Assembly (NCBI GenBank): GCA_963730405.1
Contig: CAVSRW010000002.1
Coordinates: 1-64,000 of the forward strand
Length of the DNA: 64,000 bases
Source: Gaiellasilicea sp963730405
GTDB taxonomy: Bacteria; Actinomycetota; Thermoleophilia; Gaiellales; Gaiellaceae
Reading direction: 5' to 3'
Program-made: the position numbers and the translations under genes
Shown here: positions 1-7,166 of the stretch, piece by piece
Layout: each line of letters opens with the position of its first letter
Position numbering within the stretch: position 1 is the stretch's first letter
The notes under the pieces: model-generated
What the model saw: the letters and a program-made list of their open reading frames with translations, nothing else
Told to the model about the DNA's origin: nothing
The model's database searches: none

Positions 1-888
1 CCGCTCCACGAACTCTTGAACGAGCAGGTTGACCACCACCGGATCCCGCGCCTGCGGAAAGTGTCCGGAGCCCTGGAGCGTGACGAGCTGCCCGCCCGTC
101 GCCTCGGCGAGCGCAACGCCCCGCGCGTGCGAGTGGAGCGCGTCCTCGTCGCCGTGCATGACGAGCACCGGACAGCGAACGCGCCCGCAGAGCTCCCTGA
201 AGTCGCCGCCGATCGGCAGGTCGATGCCGGCGTCGTGGTCTGCGAGCACTTCCGGGGTCGTCTCGAGCGCCCAGCCGACGGCGTCCTCGATCGGCTTCGT
301 CGAGTGCGGCTCCGTGAAGCACTTCCCGATGAAGAACTCGAGGAAGTCCCGATAGTCCCGCAGCCAGTGGTGGATGTTGTACTTCGCCCACCCTTCGTCG
401 GTATCGAGCGGCTCGTCGAAGGGATAGACGGTGCGCTCGGGCAGCGGCGGCGCCAGCGGGACGGCCGGCCCGATGAACGCGGCGCCGGCGACGCGCTCCG
501 GATGCTCCGCGGCGAGCACGACGCCCCAGAGCGCCGCGCACGACACACCGACGAGGACGGCGCGTTCCGTCGCGGTCGCGTCCATCACCGCGAGCGTGTC
601 ATCGGCGAACTCGCGGATCGCGTATGCCTCGGCGCCCTGCGGCCGGTCGGAGCGGCCGTTCCCGCGCCCGTCGAACGTGACGACACGGCAGTGCCGCGCG
701 AGGCACGGGATCTGCATCTTCCAGTGGCGCGAGTGGAGGAGCGCCCACGTCGGCAGCAGCAGGATCGTCGGCTCGCCCGATCCGTAGACCTCGTAGAAGA
801 CGCGAACGCCGTCGCGCTCGACGAAGCCCTCCTCGTCGGGATAGCGGGCGCGGCGTCTGCTCGCGGCTGGTCGGCGAGCGACGATCAC
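1..888 (-). CDS. Alpha/beta hydrolase (3' end cut by window edge)
   Basis: The reading frame is open from a GTG at 888 to the window edge, so the C-terminus is missing. It reads as an alpha/beta hydrolase: an N-terminal YPDEEGFVERDGVRVFYEVYG-type strand, an oxyanion stretch LLLPTW, the DGRGNGRSDRP loop, a nucleophile elbow G-V-S-C-A, an acid in MHGDEDAL and a histidine in GSGHFPQARDP. The elbow departs from the usual G-x-S-x-G because its last glycine is alanine, although the serine is present. The GTG overlaps the stop of the next hydrolase (GTGA), so the two are translationally coupled, and they are clearly tandem paralogues. The substrate is unknown; adenylate-cyclase-associated and lactone-hydrolase relatives share this fold. 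Confidence 0.8.
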   Translation of the reverse strand, partial: MIVARRPAASRRRARYPDEEGFVERDGVRVFYEVYGSGEPTILLLPTWALLHSRHWKMQIPCLARHCRVVTFDGRGNGRSDRPQGAEAYAIREFADDTLAVMDATATERAVLVGVSCAALWGVVLAAEHPERVAGAAFIGPAVPLAPPLPERTVYPFDEPLDTDEGWAKYNIHHWLRDYRDFLEFFIGKCFTEPHSTKPIEDAVGWALETTPEVLADHDAGIDLPIGGDFRELCGRVRCPVLVMHGDEDALHSHARGVALAEATGGQLVTLQGSGHFPQARDPVVVNLLVQEFVER

Positions 889-1780
889 GCGAGCCTCCGC
901 GCGAAGTCGCGCAGCAGGAGGTTGAAGAAGACGGGATCGCGCGCGTGCGGCGCGTGCCCGCCGCCTTCGAGGAGGACGAGATCGCCGCCCGTGTGCTCGG
1001 CGAGCGCGCGCCCGCGGGTGTGCGACGCGATCGCGTCGTCGGTGCCGTGGACGACGAGCACCGGGCAGCGCACGCGCTGCGCGAGCTCCCGTGCCTCCTC
1101 GGGCTCCGGCTTCGCGCCGTGGTGCGCGGCGATCAGCGTCTCGGCCGTCGTCTCGAGCCCCCAGCCGACGCAGTCCTCGATCTGCTTCGTCGAGTGCGGC
1201 TCCCGGAAGATCTTCCCGAAGAAGAACTCGAGGAAGCCGCGGTAGTCCCGCAGCCAGTAGTGCCGGTTGTACTTCGCCCAGCCCTCGTCGGTGTCGAGCT
1301 CGTCCTCCCACGGCATCACCCGCTCCGGGAGCGGCTCGCCGCCGCCCGAGTAGGCAGGGCCGATGAAGACCGCGCCGGCGACGCGCTCCGGCTGCTCGGC
1401 CGCGAGGATCAGCCCGCGCGGCGCTCCCGAGCGAGTACCCGACGATGACGGCGCGGTCGGTCGCGGTCGCGTCCAGCACCGCGAGCGCGTCGCAGCGCGA
1501 ACTCGCGCTCGTCGTACGCCTCGGACACGGTCGGCCGGTCGGAGCGCCCGTTGCCGCGGCCGTCGAACGTGACGACGCGGTGCTCGCGCGCGAGGAACGG
1601 GATCTGCCCCTTCCACTGGCGCGAGTGGATGATCGACCAGGTCGGCAGCAGCAGGAACGTCGGCTCGCCGTCGCCGTAGACCTCGTAGTGGACGCGGACG
1701 CCGTCGCGCTCGACGTACCCGGACTCGTCCGGATAGCGCGCCCGCGTCTGCTCGCGGCCCGGTGCTAGCTCGATTGCCAT
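885..1780 (-). pseudogene. Alpha/beta hydrolase paralogue with two +1 frameshifts
   Basis: This is the second copy of the hydrolase next door. The N-terminal part (DGVRVHYEVYGDGEP, DGRGNGRSDRP) and the C-terminal part (ELDTDEGWAKYN, VVHGTDDA, GGGHAPHARDP) lie in different frames. Aligning it base by base with the neighbouring copy shows one extra base near 1497-1503 and another near 1424-1430. With both removed, the nucleophile elbow reads G-Y-S-L-G, which is canonical, unlike the sister copy. The start ATG at 1780 lies inside the end of the NTF2-like gene. It is either a decaying duplicate or an intact gene with two sequencing errors. The stop overlaps the GTG of the next gene. Confidence 0.7.
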
Positions 1781-2133
1781 AGCGCGTTGACGATCTTCCA
1801 GCCGTCGTCCGTCCGGACGAGATGGAGGTACTCGCGGTACACGTCCGAGTCGACGACGGCGCTGGCGATCTCCCCGTGGACGTCGACGACGGCGACGTCG
1901 ATGCGCCGGCCGCGGCCGGGATCCTTGGCCTTCCCCTCGCCCGCCGCCGTCCAGGTGACCATCTCGTCCTTCGTGACCGTGCGCAGCCCCGGTCCCCGCT
2001 TCGCGAGCTCCGGGTGCAGCGCCCGCTCCATCCGCACGGCGTCGCCGTCGAACCAGCCCTCGAAGTAGTCGAGCGCCGTCGCGACGATCGCGGCGCGCTC
2101 GGTGTCGCCGGTCGAGGTCACTGCGAGAGCCAT
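1765..2133 (-). CDS. NTF2/SnoaL-like small protein
   Basis: A protein of about 122 residues with the cone-fold pattern of the SnoaL/DUF4440/lumazine-binding-like group: a helix with DYFEGWFDGDAVRMERALHPELAKRG, then alternating strands ending in LVRTDDGWKIVNALW. Such proteins bind or turn over small hydrophobic ligands; no catalytic residue can be assigned with confidence. The ATG at 2133 overlaps the end of the TetR gene, and an in-frame GTG at 2121 forms a GTGA overlap with the TetR stop and is an equally good start. Its place in the operon suggests a role alongside the hydrolases. Confidence 0.72.
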   Translation of the reverse strand: MALAVTSTGDTERAAIVATALDYFEGWFDGDAVRMERALHPELAKRGPGLRTVTKDEMVTWTAAGEGKAKDPGRGRRIDVAVVDVHGEIASAVVDSDVYREYLHLVRTDDGWKIVNALWQSS

Positions 2134-2696
2134 CCGTCGATCCAGGCCAGGAGCTCCGCGTGGCCGGTGTCGATCCCGCCCAGGCGCTCGACCATGATCC
2201 CGACGTTGAACGTGATCACGAGCGAGACGAGCGCCTCGAGCGGCATCTCGACCCCGAGCTCGCGGTGCGGCTCGCGGAAGGCATCGGTCAGGACGGCGCG
2301 CCACTCGGCGTTCACGCGCGCGAGCCGGTCGCGCAGCCCGGCGTCGTTCCAGGCCATCGCCTGCAGCTCGAGCCAGACCTTCTCGTACGTGCGGTCCTCG
2401 GCCACGAGATAGCGCATCGCCGTGCGCCACTTCTCCACGAAGGGCATGTCGGCGGCATAGAGCTCGCGCTGCCGCTCGATCAGCCGCTCGGTGAACCGCT
2501 CGAGCGCGCGCACGAGCAGGTTCTCGTTCGAGCCGAAGTAGTAGTGGACGAGCCCGTGGTTGACGCCCGCCTCCTCGGCGAGCCGCCGCGTCGTGATCCT
2601 CGCGTAGCCGATCTCGACCAGCAGCCGCTCGGCCGCGTCGAGGAGCGCGTCCTCGGCGGCCGAGCGGGCGGTGGTCTTCGCAGCGGGTTCGCTCAC
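2118..2696 (-). CDS. TetR-family transcriptional regulator
   Basis: A typical TetR repressor of 192 residues when started at the GTG at 2696. The N-terminal helix-turn-helix is clear: LLVEIGYARITTRRLAEEAGVN followed, after a short break, by LVHYYFGSNENLLVRAL. The C-terminal helices form the ligand and dimer domain (LVITFNVGIMVERLGG). The frame stays open upstream to a GTG at 2858 that overlaps the stop of the SBP56 gene (GTGA); that longer form would add about 54 residues with one hydrophobic helix. A plausible operator is the palindrome at 5659-5680 at the head of the operon (inference). Confidence 0.88.
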   Translation of the reverse strand: MSEPAAKTTARSAAEDALLDAAERLLVEIGYARITTRRLAEEAGVNHGLVHYYFGSNENLLVRALERFTERLIERQRELYAADMPFVEKWRTAMRYLVAEDRTYEKVWLELQAMAWNDAGLRDRLARVNAEWRAVLTDAFREPHRELGVEMPLEALVSLVITFNVGIMVERLGGIDTGHAELLAWIDGWLSQ

Positions 2697-2854
2697 GTCC
2701 GGCTCATTCTCGCGCGGCGGCGCGTCGCGAATCGAGCGCCGGCGTCCGCCCGTCCCGCCGAGGCGCGCGCGCACCGCCACGAGCAGGAGCGGGCCGCTCG
2801 TCGCGGCCGCCACGATTGCCGGCGCCAGTCCCTCGACCAGGTGGTGCGCGACGA

Positions 2855-4184
2855 TCACTGGAAGATCTCCGTCGTGCAGTCGCCGCCCTGGAGGCGCACC
2901 TCGTGCGCGCGCGCCGGCCCGCCGGGGCGATCGGAGAAGTCGACGAAGAAGTCGGGGTCGATCTGCATGCCGCCGTTCGGGTCGCAGTCGATCCGCAGGA
3001 GCCAGGACTGCAGCTCCGGATAGAACTGGTTGTCCCAGGTCGAGTAGAGCGAGTTGGACACGTACAGGCGGCGGCCGTCGTACGAGAGCTGGAGCATGTT
3101 CGGGCCGCCGCTCAGCTGCCGCGGCCCGTCGCTCGGCTTCCCCAGCACACCGCCGAGCCAGAGCTGCCCCGTCAGCTTCGGCCGCGCGGGGTCGGAGACG
3201 TCGTACTGGCGGATGTCGCCCGTGCAACCAGTTCGCGAAGTAGAGGAACCGGTCGTCCATCGAGAGCACGAGGTCGGTGATCAGCCCCGGAACGGGGAAC
3301 GGCCATCCCGCCAGCTCGACGCTCTCGACCTCGATCACCGGATCGGCCGCCCACGAGCCGTTCTCGCGGTGGAAGCGGAACATGACGCTGGAGAGCGCCG
3401 CGCCGACGAAGCCCTGCTCGGAGTCGGGGTCGTGCTGCCAGCGGATCTCGAGCGGCACGAGCCCCTTCTCGCCGAGGTCGACCGTCTGCTCCAGCGTCCG
3501 CCGTTCGAGATCCCAGAAGTGGATCCGCTGCCCGTATCTGCCGGCGCCGACGTCGGCGAGGTCGAAGCCCGGCTCGTACGCGTTCGGCTCGCCGAACTCC
3601 GACGAGACGAGGACGTTCTTGCGCGGCTGGTACCAGAAGTCGTAGTTGAGCGGCGGCCGCGCGCCGCCGTTCTCCCAGCGGCCCTTCACCTCGAACGTCT
3701 TCGCGTCGATGACGGCGAAGCCGCCGGCGCCGTTGCCGTCGGCGTCACCGAGCATCGCGACGACGATGTTGTCGCCGGGCATGCAGTGCACTGTGTGCGG
3801 CCGCGTGTAGCCGGTCGCAGCGATCACCTCCTCCGGCTCGATCACCTTCTCGATCCACGGCCGGCGCGGGTCGTCTGCGACGTTGACGATGTGGAACCGC
3901 GACGAGCGGAAGCCGGGCACGACCAGGTGCGAGCGGTCGGGCCCGTGGCAGGCGGACGAGCAGCGATTCCAGCCGAAGTGGTGCAGCTCGTCGCCGACGT
4001 TCGGCATCGGCAGCTCGTGGACGATCCGGCCTTCCTCCGCGTCGACGACGGCGAGGAAGTCCGGCTTGGCGATGCCCGTGCCCTCGTGCAGGCAGGCGAG
4101 GTAGAGGAACTCCTCCTTCGGCGCCGTCATCGCGTCCTGTGGCGAGCCGTGGAACGACGCGGGTCTCTCGTGTTCGTGCTGCAT
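2855..4184 (-). CDS. Selenium-binding protein 56 / methanethiol oxidase-like (frameshifted)
   Basis: A cytoplasmic SBP56-family beta-propeller; characterised bacterial relatives are copper-dependent methanethiol oxidases. Visible signatures are GDELHHFGWNRCSSAC, including the cysteine pair of the family's selenium/metal site, PHTVHCMPG, FANWLHG and SNSLYSTWDNQFYPE. The first 321 residues and the last 120 are in different frames. One extra C in the CCC at 3219-3221 breaks the frame in the middle of FANWLHGDIRQYDV; removing it restores about 442 residues, close to the family's usual 450-470. It could be a sequencing error or recent inactivation. It lies 22 bases downstream of a second, secreted SBP56 homologue. 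Confidence 0.85.
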
Positions 4185-4206
4185 GGTGTCTCCCTCAGGT
4201 CGTGGG

Positions 4207-5559
4207 TCAGTGCTCCCCCGGCTCGAGCCTGACGCTCGGGTCGAAGAGCATCATGTGCGGCCCCGCCGGGCCGGTCGTCGTCTTCTTCTCGACGTTCTCG
4301 AAGCTGACCCAGGCGCTGCCGTCGGCCGGGTACGACGTCAGCTTCCCGGTCTCCCGGTCGACGTCGAAGCGCCAGAGCCCGTACTCGTTGTTGCGGGCGG
4401 GGCCGAAGCGCGTGTCGTCGTCCCAGGTCGAGAGGAGCGAGTTCGTGACGTAGAGCCGCCGGTTGTCCCTGCTCAGCCGGAGCATGTTCGGGTGCGGCAG
4501 GGAGACCGTCGCGTTCAGCTTCGGCTCGAACGGGTCGCTGATGTCGAACTGCTGCACCGTGTTCCCGAACCAGTTCGTCACGTACATGTAGCGGCCGTCG
4601 TAGGAGAGCAGCAGGTCGGCCGGGATCAACAGGCCGTCGTCCGGCCCGAGCACCTGCTGGAAGTCGAAGACGCCGTCGTGGTCGTCGTCGTCGGCGAGCC
4701 AGACGGCGCTCGTCCCGGGCGTGTTGATGAACGCGCGACGGACGCCCTTCGCCGTGACGAACCTGACCATGAGCGCGCCGTTGTTCGCGCCCAGGTCGGC
4801 GGTCTGGATCACTTTCTCCTGGTCCGTGTCCCACACGGCGACCTCGTCGCCGAGGCACGTCGGGTCGACGCCCCCGCCGCACAGCGCCGGCGGGCCGAAC
4901 GTCGTGCTGATGCCCCGGTTCGCGCCCGGCGGCATCGCGAAGTCGTACATGTACTTCGGCTCCAGGCCGCCCGGCTCGCGCTTCGGACCCGGGCCGAAGT
5001 AGCGCTCGAACGCGCCGGTCTTGTCGTCGAGCTCGACGATGCCGCCCGGCGCCGTCGAGTCGGTCGCGGCGCCGATCATCGGGGCGAGGAGCTTCCCGTG
5101 CATCGCCATGACGCCGTGCGGGACGACGTAGCCGCTGTCCGCGACGAGATCCTCGTTCATGGCGCGCAACCGCAGCTCCTTCCCGCCGCGTTTCACGTCG
5201 AAGACGTGGACGCGGTTCGAGAAGAGGCCTGGGACGATCAGGCGCCTCTGGTCGCGCGAGTAGCCGAAGTGGTGCAGCTCGTCTCCGGTCTTCGGCATGT
5301 CGACGCGGTCGACGATCCGGCCGAAGTCGGCGTGGTGCGGGTCCGCGCCGATCACGGCGATGAAGTCGGGGTCGCTCGCGCTCTTCGCGAGCGTGGTGAC
5401 GTAGAGATACCGCTCCTGTTTCGCGTTGCGATGGCTGGCATGGTTGTGCTCGGCCGTGAGCGGGGACGAGCTGCCCGCCGCCGACTGCGACTCGAGCGCG
5501 ATCGCGGACGCCGCCGCGGTCGCCGCGACGAGACCGAGTGCGAGTGCGAGGCGCTTCAT
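4207..5559 (-). CDS. Secreted SBP56-like beta-propeller protein
   Basis: A 450-residue paralogue of the downstream SBP56 protein, but with a Sec-type signal peptide (MKRLALALGLVAATAAASA). It keeps the family's GDELHHFG block, the PHGVMAMHG histidines, VTNWFGNTVQQFD and VTNSLLSTWDD, but the Cys-Ser-Ser-x-Cys element of the cytoplasmic copy is replaced by YSRDQRR. A thiol or selenium site is therefore absent, while histidine-based metal binding could remain. The start is fixed by an ATGA overlap with the small ORF upstream. The pairing of an exported and a cytoplasmic SBP56 suggests sulfur-compound or copper-related oxidation on both sides of the membrane (inference). Confidence 0.85.
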   Translation of the reverse strand: MKRLALALGLVAATAAASAIALESQSAAGSSSPLTAEHNHASHRNAKQERYLYVTTLAKSASDPDFIAVIGADPHHADFGRIVDRVDMPKTGDELHHFGYSRDQRRLIVPGLFSNRVHVFDVKRGGKELRLRAMNEDLVADSGYVVPHGVMAMHGKLLAPMIGAATDSTAPGGIVELDDKTGAFERYFGPGPKREPGGLEPKYMYDFAMPPGANRGISTTFGPPALCGGGVDPTCLGDEVAVWDTDQEKVIQTADLGANNGALMVRFVTAKGVRRAFINTPGTSAVWLADDDDHDGVFDFQQVLGPDDGLLIPADLLLSYDGRYMYVTNWFGNTVQQFDISDPFEPKLNATVSLPHPNMLRLSRDNRRLYVTNSLLSTWDDDTRFGPARNNEYGLWRFDVDRETGKLTSYPADGSAWVSFENVEKKTTTGPAGPHMMLFDPSVRLEPGEH

Positions 5560-5645
5560 GGCCGTGCCTCCTCGTCGATGGCGCGGCAGACGAACTCAAT
5601 CGGCCTCACCTCGTCCAGCGCCCGCGGTTCCTCGATCGTGGTCAT
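5556..5645 (-). CDS. 29-codon ORF heading the SBP56 operon
   Basis: The ORF starts at the ATG at 5645 behind a purine-rich GGGGGTGAG stretch and stops in an ATGA overlap with the secreted SBP56 gene. The peptide is acidic, has one cysteine (EFVCRAID) and no membrane segment. It may be a leader peptide that couples translation to the SBP56 gene, or a small functional peptide. It is too short for a homology call by eye. Confidence 0.45.
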   Translation of the reverse strand: MTTIEEPRALDEVRPIEFVCRAIDEEARP

Positions 5646-5658
5646 GCGGCTCACCCCC

Positions 5659-5680
5659 GTCTAAGTCAAATGACTTAGAC
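5659..5680. promoter_or_regulatory. Palindromic operator upstream of the SBP56/TetR operon
   Basis: Two 10-base arms, GTCTAAGTCA and its exact inverse complement, flank an AA spacer. The palindrome is AT-rich in a GC-rich region and lies 14 bases before the first start codon. Size and symmetry suit a TetR dimer, and a TetR gene is in the operon. A second inverted repeat (GTTGA, 5-base spacer, TCAAC) follows at 5682-5696. Confidence 0.6.
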
Positions 5681-5705
5681 AGTTGACCAAATCAACAGGA
5701 GCGTG

Positions 5706-5873
5706 TCAAGAGGGCGGTTTACGGCGCCGCGCGCCGAACTCCGCCAGCCACGCAGCGCCACGCAGGCCGAGCCAGATCGGTGTCAGCAGGACGTAGAAGA
5801 CGACAACGGCGGCGCCGAGGATCGTCCACCACAGCCCCCACCGCCAGAGCGGCACGGGCGGCTTCTCACGCAT
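5706..5873 (-). CDS. Small membrane protein downstream of the PPDK regulator
   Basis: A 55-residue ORF starting with an ATG eight bases inside the end of the preceding regulatory gene (ATGCGTGA overlap). It has a tryptophan-rich N-terminus (LWRWGLWW), one transmembrane helix (TILGAAVVVFYVLLTPIWLG) and a basic C-terminal tail (ARRRKPP). Codon use and the tight overlap support a real gene. The function is unknown; it ends about 60 bases before the SBP56 operon operator. Confidence 0.6.
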   Translation of the reverse strand: MREKPPVPLWRWGLWWTILGAAVVVFYVLLTPIWLGLRGAAWLAEFGARRRKPPS

Positions 5874-6693
5874 GCGCCTCCTGCCGGCGACGGTCGACGA
5901 GGCGGACGATGCGGTGCGCCGTCTCCTCGATCGAGAGCCCGGTGACGTCGATCACCGGGCAGCCGAGCCGACGGTGCAGCGCCGACGCCTGCTCGAGCTC
6001 GTCGTAGATCTCGAGCATCTCGGCGTAGCGGCGGTTCTCGCCGCCCATGCCCCGCACCCGCGTCTGGCGGATCTCGGCGAGCCTGGCGGCGTCGATCGTC
6101 AGGCCGACGATCTTGATCGGGTCGATCTCGTGGAGCTCCGGCGGCGGCGTGATCCCCTTCACGACCGGGACGTTGGCGGCCTTGTGGCCGAGGTAGCCGA
6201 GGTAGATCGAGAGCGGCGTCTTCGACGTCCGCGAGACCCCGACGAGGACGACGTCCGCCTCGTGGAGGCCGCTTCCGACGCCGTCGTCGAACTTGACCGC
6301 GAACTCGATCGCCTCCATCCGCTTGAAGTAGGCGGAGTTGAGCGGCGGCCGTGCGCCCGGGGTCATCCGCGCGGTCATCCCCGACACCTTGGCGATCGAC
6401 TCGATCGGATGCCCGAGCAGGTCGCAGTAGTGGAGCCGGGCGCTGCGGCAGAGCGTGCGCATGCTCTCACGCAGCTCGCGATCGACGAGCGTGTAGACCA
6501 TCACGGCCGGCCGTCCCTTCGCGCGGCTGACGCAGAGCTGGAGGTCGTCGAGCGTCTGGATCTGCGGGTGCCGGACCTCCTCGAACGGCTGCTCCGGGAA
6601 CTGCGCCTCGAGCGCAGCCACGAGCCGCGCCGCGGTCTCGCCGGTCGAGTCCGAGACGATGTGGAGCTCGACGGGCTGCCGCGCGGGCGTCAC
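5866..6693 (-). CDS. Pyruvate,phosphate dikinase / PEP synthase regulatory protein (kinase-pyrophosphorylase)
   Basis: A member of the DUF299 bifunctional serine/threonine kinase and Pi-dependent phosphorylase family, which switches PPDK or PEP synthase on and off by phosphorylating a threonine next to the catalytic histidine. It shows the N-terminal HIVSDSTGETA motif and the P-loop-like GVSRTSKTPLSIYLG around residues 150-165. The length of 275 is normal. Which target enzyme it controls cannot be told here, as neither is in the window. The GTG start overlaps the stop of ybaK (GTGA), so the two are co-transcribed. Confidence 0.9.
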   Translation of the reverse strand: MTPARQPVELHIVSDSTGETAARLVAALEAQFPEQPFEEVRHPQIQTLDDLQLCVSRAKGRPAVMVYTLVDRELRESMRTLCRSARLHYCDLLGHPIESIAKVSGMTARMTPGARPPLNSAYFKRMEAIEFAVKFDDGVGSGLHEADVVLVGVSRTSKTPLSIYLGYLGHKAANVPVVKGITPPPELHEIDPIKIVGLTIDAARLAEIRQTRVRGMGGENRRYAEMLEIYDELEQASALHRRLGCPVIDVTGLSIEETAHRIVRLVDRRRQEAHA

Positions 6694-7145
6694 GCGCTTG
6701 AGGCTACCGCCGCCACACGCGCCCCGGTGAGCCGGACGAGGTCGGCCGGCGCGAGCTCGAGCTCGAGGCCGCGGCGGCCCGCGCTGACGTAGATCGTCTC
6801 GTGCTCGAGCGCCGACTCGTCGAGCAGGGTCGGCAGCCGCTTGCGCTGCCCGAGCGGGCTGATCCCGCCGAGCACGTAGCCGGTCGCCCGTTCCACTGCG
6901 GCCCTGTCGGCGAGCGCGGCCCGCTTCCCGAGCGCTCGCAGGTCGAGTTGCGCCGCCACCGGAACGATCGCGACCGAGAGCGCGCCGTCCTGCGCGACGA
7001 CGAGCGTCTTGAAGACGCGCGCAGGGTCGACGCCGGTCTTCGCCGCCGCCTCCAGCCCGTACGACTCCGCCTTCGGATCGTGCTCGTACTCGTGCAGCGT
7101 GAACGCGATCCCGGCGCGCTCGGCCGCCACGACGGCGGGCGTCAT
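6690..7145 (-). CDS. ybaK: YbaK-type Cys-tRNA(Pro) deacylase
   Basis: A 151-residue YbaK/EbsC-family trans-editing enzyme that removes cysteine from mischarged tRNA(Pro). The family pattern is visible: FTLHEYEHD near the N-terminus, ARVFKTLVV with the conserved lysine, ATGYVLGGISPLGQ and TIYVSAGRRGLELELAP. It is divergent from glyS, with only 21 bases between the two start codons, and is translationally coupled to the downstream regulatory protein. Confidence 0.9.
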   Translation of the reverse strand: MTPAVVAAERAGIAFTLHEYEHDPKAESYGLEAAAKTGVDPARVFKTLVVAQDGALSVAIVPVAAQLDLRALGKRAALADRAAVERATGYVLGGISPLGQRKRLPTLLDESALEHETIYVSAGRRGLELELAPADLVRLTGARVAAVASSA

Positions 7146-7150
7146 CTCGG

Positions 7151-7156
7151 TAGCCT
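7151..7156 (+). promoter_or_regulatory. -10 hexamer TAGCCT for glyS
   Basis: A TANNNT hexamer ending 10 bases before the glyS ATG, with no Shine-Dalgarno sequence between; it suggests a leaderless or near-leaderless transcript. Confidence 0.5.
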
Positions 7157-7166
7157 CTGCGGACTC

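Noticed and set aside
16..1245. Long plus-strand open frames opposite the hydrolases and many similar ones across the window
   Set aside because: They are antisense shadows produced by high GC; their translations are Arg/Val/Glu-rich, resemble no family, and lie opposite recognisable genes.
2118..4184. Single SBP56-TetR fusion protein
   Set aside because: It arises only because the SBP56 frameshift happens to run into the TetR frame; the missing SBP56 C-terminus is present in another frame at 2855-3220.
6801..7166. N-terminal extension of glyS
   Set aside because: The added segment is antisense to ybaK and has no GlyRS similarity; the ATG at 7167 gives the family N-terminus and a promoter at the right distance.
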